Both the position numbers and the translations under genes were made by a program. Below are positions 1-5,906 of a stretch of 8,490 bases of DNA, piece by piece. Where the stretch lies: NCBI GenBank assembly GCA_946621895.1, contig CAMOOZ010000097.1, positions 1 through 8,490 on the forward strand, read 5' to 3'. The notes under the pieces are model-generated. The model was not told where the DNA came from. It did not search any database and worked only from the letters and a program-made list of their open reading frames with translations. The number at the start of each line of letters is the position of its first letter. Position 1 is the first letter of the stretch. Source of the stretch: an uncultured Lachnospiraceae bacterium. Its GTDB lineage: Bacteria > Bacillota_A > Clostridia > Lachnospirales > Lachnospiraceae.

Positions 1-1075
1 CGATCACTGCTATTTTAACACCAAAGAGCTCCCGGATGTCATGTTCCCGTAAAAATTCTTCGAAAAATACCCGGACGCCGATGGGGCTTGTGAACACCAG
101 CCATTGGAACGGAGCCTTCAGGGCATCCGAGAGTGCTTCGTTGGGAGAGATGGCAGCGGTTTTAATGGAGGGGAGCTCCAGAACCTCCGCTCCCTGTTCC
201 CGTAAAAGCGCCGCTGTTTTGGAGGCGTTCTCCCTGGGCCTTGTCAAAAGGATCCGCTTCCCGAACAGGGGCAGCTTTTCATACCAGAAAAACTGATCCG
301 CCAGAGTGCAGACCTTTCCCACAAGAATAATGGCGGGGGGATGGATCTTCTTTCTTTTTGATTCCTCTTCGATGGTGCTGATGGTCCCCACAGCCCTGTT
401 CTGCTTTGCCGTGGTGCCCTGCTGCAGCACCGCCGCAGGCATGTTCGGATCCATCCCGGCCCCGAGCAGACCGGCAACGATATCCGGCAGCGACGCAAAG
501 CCCATAAGGAATACCAGAGTCCCCCCGGTCCGCACCAGGGCTTCAAAATCAATATCGTAATCCGGATCCCCGCCCCTTCTCTGGGCATCGCCGATATCTC
601 CGCCGGAGGCCTGCTGCTGGATCCTCGCGCTGCGCTTGTGGCCTGTGATGATATGAATGGAGGAGGTAAAGTCCCTGTGGGTCACGGGAATGCCGTTGTA
701 GGCGGGCACGGCAATGGCGGAGGTGACTCCGGGAACGATCTCGTAGGGAATGTCATGCTCCACCAAAAGCTCCAGCTCCTCCCCTCCTCTGCCGAAGAGG
801 AAGGGATCCCCGCCCTTTAAGCGCACGACCTTATTCCCCTTCAGGGCTTCCTCCAAAAGCACCCGGTTCATCTGCTCCTGGGGCATTTTATGGTTGCCGG
901 CGCGTTTCCCGACATCGATCAGCCGCGCGCCCTCCGGGATCATGCTCAGGACACCGTCCCCCACCAGCGCGTCATAAACGACCACATCCGCCTGCTCCAG
1001 GACTTCCTTTCCCTTCAGCGTAAAAAGGCCCCTGTCCCCGGGGCCCGCTCCGATGAGCCATACCTTACCTGTCAT
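1..1075 (-). CDS. cobA-hemD: Uroporphyrinogen-III C-methyltransferase / uroporphyrinogen-III synthase fusion (CobA-HemD), 3' end outside window
   Basis: The frame is open from ATG 1075 to the window edge (358 residues, C terminus missing). Residues 1 to about 260 are a SAM-dependent uroporphyrinogen-III methyltransferase making precorrin-2. It shows the N-terminal loop IGAGPGD (8-14), GGDPFLFGRGGEE (88-100), VPGVTSA (114-120) and YNGIPVTHR (126-134). From about residue 269 (LPLFGKRILLTRPRENA) the uroporphyrinogen-III synthase domain begins, which closes hydroxymethylbilane to uroporphyrinogen III; it is cut after about 90 residues. CobA-HemD fusions are common in clostridia. Between ITGH (143-146) and DIDFEAL (174-180) lie 27 residues where, from memory, relatives have about 10, so there is a Gln/Gly/Arg-rich insertion. 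The start overlaps the hemC stop by 11 nt (ATGACAGGTAA) and is preceded by an AAGGAAGG ribosome site, so translation is probably coupled to hemC. Family assignment is very secure. Confidence 0.95.
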   Translation of the reverse strand, partial: MTGKVWLIGAGPGDRGLFTLKGKEVLEQADVVVYDALVGDGVLSMIPEGARLIDVGKRAGNHKMPQEQMNRVLLEEALKGNKVVRLKGGDPFLFGRGGEELELLVEHDIPYEIVPGVTSAIAVPAYNGIPVTHRDFTSSIHIITGHKRSARIQQQASGGDIGDAQRRGGDPDYDIDFEALVRTGGTLVFLMGFASLPDIVAGLLGAGMDPNMPAAVLQQGTTAKQNRAVGTISTIEEESKRKKIHPPAIILVGKVCTLADQFFWYEKLPLFGKRILLTRPRENASKTAALLREQGAEVLELPSIKTAAISPNEALSDALKAPFQWLVFTSPIGVRVFFEEFLREHDIRELFGVKIAVI

Positions 1076-1982
1076 CTTCCTTCCTTTCTTTCTTCCCCAG
1101 CTCCTTTAACAGCTTCTCCGCAAGCTCTTTTCCGGGTGCCTCAAAATCCGTGTCCTTATCCGGAATGATTTCCAGGGAGCCGGAAACACTCTTGCCCGTT
1201 TCCTCATCCTGATAGAATCCCCGGAAAACGGCTTTCCCCTCCAGAAATTCCAGATGCGCGGCAATGGGCGAGGTGCAGCCGCCGTCCAGCGCCCGGACAA
1301 AGGCTCTTTCGCAAAGCGCCGCTGCCCTTCCCTTTTCATCGCCAAAGCCCGCAAGGAAACCGTAATCCACGCCCTCTCTGCCCTGCAGCGCGAGAATTCC
1401 CTGCCCTGCAGCCGGGATCATCTCCTCAACGGAAAAATACCTGCTGATCCGCCCCGCAAGCCCCATCCGCTTTAAGCCGGCCGCCGCCAGCACGATCGCG
1501 GAGTACTGTCCTTCATCCAGCTTTCTGAGCCTTGTCTGAAGATTTCCTCTGACGCTTTCAAAGCGCGCCTCAGGAAAAAGCTTTTGCAGCTGCAGAATTC
1601 TTCTTTTGGAGGAGGTACCGATAGGTTTTGTAAAATCTATTTCCTGCGTACCCTCCGGCAGCACCAGCACATCCCTGGGATCCTCCCGTTTGGAAAAACA
1701 GATCACGGGAAGCTCCTCCGCCACCTCCATCGGCAGATCCTTTAAGCTGTGAACGGAAAGATCGCTTCGCTTTTCCCGCAGCGCCAGGTCAAGCTCCTTC
1801 ACAAAAAGGCCCTTTCCGCCGATATCCTCCAGCTTCCTGTCCAGAATCTTATCCCCGGTGGTCTTCATCGGCAAAATCTCCACCTGAAGCGCCGGCACTG
1901 TTTCCTGTATATACGCCTGCACCATTTTCGTCTGCACCATGGCCAGGGCGCTTTCCCTGCTTCCGATGATCAGCTTATCCAT
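1065..1982 (-). CDS. hemC: Porphobilinogen deaminase (hydroxymethylbilane synthase)
   Basis: This 305-residue cytoplasmic enzyme condenses four porphobilinogen units into hydroxymethylbilane, the substrate of HemD encoded just downstream. It begins MDKLIIGSRESALAMVQ, the family's N-terminal signature. HSLKDLP (78-84) carries the catalytic aspartate (D82, matching E. coli D84). GTSSKRR (122-128) and VRGNLQTRL (144-152) belong to the substrate/cofactor-binding region. GGCTSPI (234-240) holds C236, the attachment point of the dipyrromethane cofactor (E. coli C242). Length is normal. The start at 1982 has a GAAGGG ribosome site 8 nt upstream. It lies 81 nt after the precorrin-2 dehydrogenase stop and its own stop overlaps the cobA-hemD start by 11 nt. 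All key residues are present, so activity is expected. Confidence 0.97.
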   Translation of the reverse strand: MDKLIIGSRESALAMVQTKMVQAYIQETVPALQVEILPMKTTGDKILDRKLEDIGGKGLFVKELDLALREKRSDLSVHSLKDLPMEVAEELPVICFSKREDPRDVLVLPEGTQEIDFTKPIGTSSKRRILQLQKLFPEARFESVRGNLQTRLRKLDEGQYSAIVLAAAGLKRMGLAGRISRYFSVEEMIPAAGQGILALQGREGVDYGFLAGFGDEKGRAAALCERAFVRALDGGCTSPIAAHLEFLEGKAVFRGFYQDEETGKSVSGSLEIIPDKDTDFEAPGKELAEKLLKELGKKERKEDDR

Positions 1983-2011
1983 TTCTTTTTCCCTTCATCT
2001 TTTTCTTCATT

Positions 2012-2045
2012 CCGCCTTTCCGGCAGTCCTTTGCCGCTTTTCCGG
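2012..2045. repeat. Short direct repeat and palindrome in the gap before hemC
   Basis: The 81-nt gap between the precorrin-2 dehydrogenase and hemC holds two near-identical 12-mers, ccgcctttccgg (2012-2023) and ccgcttttccgg (2034-2045), 22 nt apart with one mismatch. The second lies inside the 14-bp palindrome cttttccggaaaag (2037-2050). No U-run follows on either strand, so it is not a terminator. It could be chance in purine-rich spacer DNA; no function is assigned. Confidence 0.35.
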
Positions 2046-2063
2046 AAAAGTGCCTGCTGGCTC

Positions 2064-2531
2064 CTATAGCTCCATTTCCTCAAGGAGCTTTTCTATCCGT
2101 TCCCGGATCTGCCTTGCCTTTTTATGATCCTCACCGGAGGCGGTGATCCCGATCACGATCCCGTCTTTTTCCACGATGCCCGGAAAATAAAAGCTGCAGT
2201 CCTCTTTCCGGGAACAGTTATTTACCGGAATTCCTCTGTCCCGACATTCGGAAACGATCCGCGCGTTTAACTCCGGATCATCCGTGCAGGCAAAAACATA
2301 CTGTATTTCCTGCAGATACGCCGGATCAAAACCACTCCTTTCGAGAACAAGACCCGGATGAGTTTTTCCCAGCATAAAGAATTCTTCCTGAAACTCCGGG
2401 GAAAGCACGGTCAGCTCATCCGTAAAGTGAAGAAGCGTCTTTACTCTCCTGAGCGCAATATTCCCTGCGCCAACCATCAGGATACGGCATCCCTCAAGCG
2501 AAACGAAAAGCGGAAAAAACTTATCCTTCAT
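2064..2531 (-). CDS. Precorrin-2 dehydrogenase (SirC/Met8-type, CysG N-terminal domain family)
   Basis: This 155-residue protein is a stand-alone NAD-dependent precorrin-2 dehydrogenase making sirohydrochlorin, the substrate for cobalt insertion by CbiK. Residues 14-33 carry the Rossmann motif of the family (VGAGNIALRRVKTLL, 20-34). VFACTDDPELN (79-89) and the FYFPGIV / GIVIGITASG segments (114-132) match CysG/Met8. The open frame extends upstream to 2636, but family alignment starts at MKDKFFPLFV, so ATG 2531 is chosen; it overlaps the hemA stop by 11 nt (ATGAAGGATAA). Oddity: the family's N-V-V-D stretch (D104 of Salmonella CysG, D141 of yeast Met8p) reads N-N-C-S here (S107), so the conserved aspartate is lost. 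A dehydrogenase-only role, with CbiK as chelatase, is therefore plausible but inferred. It is short, keeping little of the C-terminal helical domain. Confidence 0.9.
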   Translation of the reverse strand: MKDKFFPLFVSLEGCRILMVGAGNIALRRVKTLLHFTDELTVLSPEFQEEFFMLGKTHPGLVLERSGFDPAYLQEIQYVFACTDDPELNARIVSECRDRGIPVNNCSRKEDCSFYFPGIVEKDGIVIGITASGEDHKKARQIRERIEKLLEEMEL

Positions 2532-3759
2532 AGGCGTTTTCGATCGCTCCCACGCAGTTCCGGAAAGCCTCCTCCTCCAGATTGTCCCGGAGCAGATAAA
2601 GCAGCTTTGCCACAACCTTTCCGGAAGAGGAATCAATATGGTCGAAAAGCTCGTTCTTTTCCTCGTCCTTCGTATCCAGCTTTCGGACCGCCTTTTCCAG
2701 CCGCCAGTGCAGGTCGGACACGGCCATCTGACTGATCTTATTGATATGCGGGATCAGATCCCTGGAGTGCACCCAAAGCACGAATTCATCCATGATCTCT
2801 TTCAGGATAGCGTCAGCCTTTTCAAATGCCTCCTCGTTTCCGGCATGGTCATTTGTCTTAAAATCATCAATATCAAAAAGGCGCATCCCCGGGATCTCCG
2901 CGATCTTCGGCTCGATGTCCCTGGGCACGGCAAAGTCGATCAGAATCATTTCCTTATCCGGCTTTGCTTCCAGCACCTTATCATAATAAAGCGTATAGTT
3001 CGGGCTGGTTGTCGCGGAAACCACAAGATCACACTTCGGGAACAGCTCCATCTTGTCGCCATACAGAATCGTTTTGCAGCCGTCTGGAATCAGCACGACA
3101 CCGGAATGATACTGCCTTAAGGTCACGGTCACATCGGCTCCCTTCCGGAGCATTGTTTCCGCAGCAAGCCTGCCGTATTCCCCATTGCCGATGACCATGC
3201 ATTTTTTCCCCTGTACGGAAAAGCCCTCCTGCTCCAGCATATGCAGCGCCTCGCCGATGGCGGTCTGATTCGCATGGGTAAACACCACCTCGGTCTTGAC
3301 CTTCTTCGCCGCCGTGACGGCTTTCCGGAAAAGCACCTCCAGCACATTGTCCGTGCAGTAATGCGCTCTTGCAAAGGTCAGGGCGTCCTTCACCTGGGTC
3401 AGGATCTGATCCTCCGCGAGGATCGCGGATTTTAACCCGGCGGTCAGATAAAAAAGATGCTCCATGGCCTGCCTGTTCACCCTGACCGCAAAATAAGGCG
3501 CATATTCTTCCTTATTGAGCTTCAGATGCGTACAGAGAGCGCCCAGAAGATCATAGTCTTCCTCCTTGTCCTCATGCACCCCTTCCAGATGCACCCAGAG
3601 CTCCATCCTGTTGCAGGTAGCCAACAGGATGACACCTGCGGCCTGCAGGGCATCCTTTACGGCCTCCATCGTGTCCACCATTTCCTGCTTGCGGAAGGTG
3701 AAAACGGAGCGGACATCCACTCCGGCACTCTGATGATCGATCCCAATCATTTTAATCAT
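2521..3759 (-). CDS. hemA: Glutamyl-tRNA reductase
   Basis: HemA reduces glutamyl-tRNA to glutamate-1-semialdehyde with NADPH, the first step of the C5 tetrapyrrole route. Starting at ATG 3759 it has 412 residues, a normal length. The N terminus MIKMIGIDHQSA is typical. LATCNRMELW (46-55) carries the catalytic cysteine C49 (E. coli C50). GLKSAILAEDQILTQVKDA (108-126) is the family block usually reading GExQI. GNGEYGRLAA (191-200) is the NADPH-binding loop, DFAVPRDIEP (275-284) a conserved block, and KVVAKLLYLLRDNL (381-394) lies in the C-terminal dimerisation helix. GGAG at 3766-3769 is exactly 6 nt from this ATG, strongly favouring it. As written, the frame continues upstream into the preceding gene through a 19-A run, but this is probably not the native start. 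Its stop overlaps the next gene by 11 nt. Confidence 0.95.
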   Translation of the reverse strand: MIKMIGIDHQSAGVDVRSVFTFRKQEMVDTMEAVKDALQAAGVILLATCNRMELWVHLEGVHEDKEEDYDLLGALCTHLKLNKEEYAPYFAVRVNRQAMEHLFYLTAGLKSAILAEDQILTQVKDALTFARAHYCTDNVLEVLFRKAVTAAKKVKTEVVFTHANQTAIGEALHMLEQEGFSVQGKKCMVIGNGEYGRLAAETMLRKGADVTVTLRQYHSGVVLIPDGCKTILYGDKMELFPKCDLVVSATTSPNYTLYYDKVLEAKPDKEMILIDFAVPRDIEPKIAEIPGMRLFDIDDFKTNDHAGNEEAFEKADAILKEIMDEFVLWVHSRDLIPHINKISQMAVSDLHWRLEKAVRKLDTKDEEKNELFDHIDSSSGKVVAKLLYLLRDNLEEEAFRNCVGAIENAYEG

Positions 3760-4923
3760 AACAATCTCCAGTCTTTTATGCCCGTTCTTTTTTTTTTTTT
3801 TTTTTTCCACATAGTATTTTAAGCCCCCCCCCGCCGCCATCACGATCAACGCGATGAGAAACACCGTTTTGGCGCCCTCCTGCGGGATCCTGCCCTTGTC
3901 CCCGATCGTGTCCCCGTAAAAGGTCAGCGTATATTCGATCTCCAGCGGATCGCCCATGGCCGTTGTGTCCGCGATGACCTCCATCGGCTCGTTCAGCATC
4001 GTGATCGGAATCGTAAAGGTGGAATTGCCGCCGTCCGTGGTTTCGTTCAGATAGCGTTTCCCGCCCACGATCATATAGTCATAATAAGTGCTGGACCACA
4101 AAAGCTTCGCATAGCCCTTCCCGTCCTTCACATAAAGCCAGGTAGGTGTTGTGACGCTTGCCCTGCCGCTTCCGCCCGCAAGATCCACATCGATGGAATA
4201 CTCGCCGTCCGGCTCCTCCATGGAAACAGGCTCGTTTTGCTCCTCTTCAGCCTTCCCTTTCCCGTTCTCTTCATCAGGCGCAAGCTCCGCTCTGGAATCC
4301 GTCCCGTTCTGTTTATCATAAAGCGCGATCGCTTCATCGATACGCGCATAATCCGGGAGAGTAAAGGCAAGCTTATCCTTTGGAATATCCGCGGCATGAA
4401 AAATGATCCGTCTGGCGTACCAGCGGCTCCGATTCTTACTGAAGGCTGCACATTCCACCGGCGTATTCAGCGCCTTCACGGGGATCGTGAAGGTGTGACG
4501 GCCTTCGGGCGTATTGATCATGGGGATGTATTCCTCCAGCGCTGCTGCCGCCGCCGCCTCAGCTGTCCCGGGGTAAACGAAAAGATAGCTTTCGCTGGAC
4601 ATGGTCATCAGCGCGGTGATCATGCCTTCCTTCACGGTAAGCTTCGCCTCAAGAATGCGGAAAAACGGAGAGGTGCATTCCGTTTCCACCACATACTCCC
4701 CATCCGCTATATCCGTCCCGTAAACAGGCACCATGCCGTAGGAGCCGATATCCCGCATGCCATAGGTCCCCGCGCCATCGGCAATTCTTTCATAGCCCGG
4801 CGCGGCCTGACAGACTGTCACCGGTCCCCCATGCAAAAAAACAAAAAGCGCAGCCAGCGCAAGCAATATATTTTTCCTGCTAATCCGTTTCAATCTGTTT
4901 TCCCTGCAGCGTGATCCGTTCAT
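3756..4923 (-). CDS. Exported, membrane-anchored protein with two NEAT-like domains
   Basis: Residues 1-41 form a signal peptide (RLKRISRKN, hydrophobic LLALAALFVFL, probable signal peptidase I cut near CQA-AP). Two related domains follow, about 74-178 and 239-338. Both open with DGEY and share a VK(E/D)G strand, an aromatic SS..Y segment and a TFTIP(V/I)..LN.P.E block, so they look like an internal duplication. They resemble NEAT (iron transport-associated) domains, which bind haem in surface proteins, but no canonical YxxxY haem motif is evident. A charged linker (about 181-236), a C-terminal membrane helix (353-372) and a Lys-rich tail complete it. TGA in frame precedes ATG 4923, fixing the start; AGGTGAAGG is the ribosome site. 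The end is uncertain: the feature ends at the TGA used if the A run were 18 (388 residues); as written the frame continues into hemA. Ligand unknown; haem, a corrinoid precursor or metal are possibilities. Confidence 0.75.
3766..3769 (-). promoter_or_regulatory. Ribosome binding site deciding the hemA start
   Basis: GGAG (coding strand) ends 6 nt before ATG 3759 and 15 nt before the alternative ATG at 3750. The spacing supports independent initiation of HemA at 3759, even though the upstream frame reads through. Confidence 0.8.
3788..3806 (-). repeat. 19-nt poly-A run (coding strand) at the NEAT-like/hemA junction
   Basis: Nineteen consecutive A on the coding strand encode most of the Lys6 tail after the membrane helix. 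Loss of one A gives five Lys, then RTGIKDWRLL and a TGA that overlaps the hemA ATG as ATGA. Gain of one A gives six Lys, then ERA and TAA. Only the present length (modulo 3) fuses the genes. Runs of this length are known to cause polymerase slippage in cells and length errors in sequencing. Confidence 0.95.
3824..3832 (-). repeat. Nine-G run in the membrane-helix codons
   Basis: Nine consecutive G on the coding strand encode part of the MAAGGGL stretch of the membrane helix, only 17 nt upstream of the 19-A run. A one-base change would shift the tail of the membrane protein. Such runs are prone to strand slippage. Its present length gives a sensible hydrophobic helix followed by Lys, so it appears in frame. 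Confidence 0.9.
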
Positions 4924-4975
4924 CCGGTAAAACCTTCACCTGTCTGCCCGGAATACGGAACAGACACATATTGTT

Positions 4976-5023
4976 CCTTGCAGATCAAGGTCATGCAGCG
5001 CATCGTCTGCGATCGTCCTTGAT
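4976..5023 (-). other. Alternative hairpins in the leader of the NEAT-like gene
   Basis: In the minus-strand transcript AUCAAGG (5023-5017) can pair perfectly with CCUUGAU (4990-4984), enclosing an inner GCAG/CUGC stem. The same CCUUG can instead pair with CAAGG just downstream (4980-4976) across a 5-nt loop. The two structures exclude each other. A further 6-bp stem, tgtctg/cagaca (4941-4946 with 4961-4966), lies next to the ribosome site. This looks like a possible attenuating or translation-controlling leader, but no known RNA family is recognised. Confidence 0.35.
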
Positions 5024-5029
5024 ACAAAG

Positions 5030-5055
5030 AATAACACTGATCCTTCAGCGTTATC
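5030..5055 (-). terminator. Hairpin immediately after cbiK
   Basis: Directly after the cbiK stop, 5045-5055 pairs with 5030-5040: 11 base pairs (two G-U) around a 4-nt loop. The 3' arm ends UUAUU and is followed by CUUUGU, so the U-run is imperfect. It may be a weak or leaky terminator or an mRNA-stabilising hairpin separating cbiK from the hem genes. Confidence 0.45.
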
Positions 5056-5832
5056 TCAGCGTGAGGCCGCCTCCTTCGCCCGTTCAACATAGAGGCTGCG
5101 GATCTCCGGATACTCGCCGAGTCCCTTCAGTATGCACGCCACCGCAAGACCTTCTTTTTCCAGAAGCTTTTTCCAGGAATCGCCGTCCTCTCCGGCCATA
5201 TCGTTTAACGCATGATCTCCCGCCACCACCATAAAGGGGCTTAATACGGCTTTTCTGATCCCGGGCAGATCTTTTACCTGCCGCACCACCTCGCTGATAT
5301 CCGGCTTCGCTTCCACTAAGCCCATCAGGAGCCGCGGATCCTTCTCCTGCAGGAAACGGATCACCTGATGATAGGGCGTATTATCCGCGTCCCCTGTGCC
5401 ATGCCCCATAAAGATCATGCACTCTCCGTCCTTCACGGGGAAAAGCGCCGCAAGAAGATCTGCCGCTTCCCGGCAGCCTTCCTCACCGTTAAGCAGAGGA
5501 TCGCCAAATAAGATTTTGTCAAATTTATCGGTAAAATGGCCCAGCAGCTCCTTCACATCGCGATACTCCCTTCCGGGAATGATATGTGTGGGCTGAACAA
5601 GAAGCTCCGTGACCCCTTCCTCAAGCGCCCGGTTCAGTGCTTCTTCCACATTCAGGATGTCCTCACCCTGCGCTTTCAGCTTCCGGATGATCATCCCGCT
5701 GGTCCAGGCCCGGAAAAAAACATGCTCCGGAAAGCTTTCCTGAAGCTCACGCTCGATGGCGCCGATCGTCTTTTCCCTTGTTTCTTTTATGCTGGTGCCG
5801 AAGCTGACCACGATTAAACCTTTTTTCCCCAT
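5056..5832 (-). CDS. cbiK: Sirohydrochlorin cobaltochelatase
   Basis: CbiK inserts Co2+ into sirohydrochlorin, committing it to the anaerobic cobalamin pathway. The 258-residue length matches the family. It opens with GLIVVSFGTS (5-14), the family's first strand. The metal/catalytic residues line up with Salmonella CbiK H145, E175 and H207: here H144 in FMGHGTGDADN, E174 in GLVEAKPDI, and H207 in VVAGDHALNDMAGE. PTHIIPGREY (81-90) is another conserved block. No signal peptide is present, so it is cytoplasmic, unlike the periplasmic Desulfovibrio form. ATG 5832 has AAGGGG 5 nt upstream. Lying downstream of cbiL and upstream of hemA, with a precorrin-2 dehydrogenase in the same cluster, it fits cobalt-sirohydrochlorin production. 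A haem-related chelatase role is much less likely. Confidence 0.96.
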   Translation of the reverse strand: MGKKGLIVVSFGTSIKETREKTIGAIERELQESFPEHVFFRAWTSGMIIRKLKAQGEDILNVEEALNRALEEGVTELLVQPTHIIPGREYRDVKELLGHFTDKFDKILFGDPLLNGEEGCREAADLLAALFPVKDGECMIFMGHGTGDADNTPYHQVIRFLQEKDPRLLMGLVEAKPDISEVVRQVKDLPGIRKAVLSPFMVVAGDHALNDMAGEDGDSWKKLLEKEGLAVACILKGLGEYPEIRSLYVERAKEAASR

Positions 5833-5871
5833 AATTACCCCTTATGACTCACTGTCGCAGACCACATATGA

Positions 5872-5906
5872 AAAAAGCGGCGCGTGGCTATGTTTCACCG
5901 CTCTTT
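5872..5906 (-). terminator. Terminator-like hairpin after the permease gene
   Basis: AAAGAGCGG (5906-5898, coding strand) pairs with CCGCUUUUU (5880-5872) over nine positions with one G-U and a 17-nt loop, ending in a run of six U. The left arm overlaps the permease stop codon. The U-run is largely inside the stem, so termination may be partial. It would lower expression of cbiK and hem genes relative to cbiL and the transporter. Confidence 0.45.

Larger units (their letters stand above)
2521..4923 (-). other. Single open frame joining the NEAT-like membrane protein to HemA (800 residues)
   Basis: In the sequence as given there is no stop between ATG 4923 and TAA 2521, so a gene caller would report one 800-residue protein. 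It comprises signal peptide, two NEAT-like domains, a membrane helix (about 353-372), Lys6 (374-379), then HemA from residue 389. The join depends entirely on the 19-A run at 3788-3806. With 18 A the first part stops at 3756-3758; with 20 A it stops at 3776-3778. The HemA part has its own ribosome site and ATG. I therefore annotate two genes and record the fusion frame separately. Topology would permit a real fusion, because the Lys-rich tail should be cytoplasmic. Confidence 0.6.

Noticed and set aside
1975..2010. Tiny frame MKKKMKGKRNG just before and overlapping hemC
   Set aside because: Eleven Lys-rich codons in a purine-rich Shine-Dalgarno region; likely chance, though a leader peptide cannot be excluded.
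2532..2636. Longer N terminus for the precorrin-2 dehydrogenase starting at 2636
   Set aside because: The extra 35 residues overlap hemA, do not resemble the family, and the normal family start is at ATG 2531.
3457..3822. Plus-strand open frame ending in poly-Phe through the T run
   Set aside because: Antisense to hemA with conserved catalytic motifs; the Phe run is simply the reverse reading of the Lys codons.
4800..4815. Lipoprotein cysteine (C38) in the signal peptide of the NEAT-like protein
   Set aside because: The preceding residues (P-V-T-V) do not make a lipobox; an ordinary signal peptidase I site plus the C-terminal membrane helix explains the localisation.
4237..4914. A 225-residue plus-strand open frame opposite the NEAT-like gene
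   Set aside because: Basic, low-complexity translation with no recognisable motif and no good ribosome site; the opposite strand encodes a coherent signal peptide and duplicated domains.
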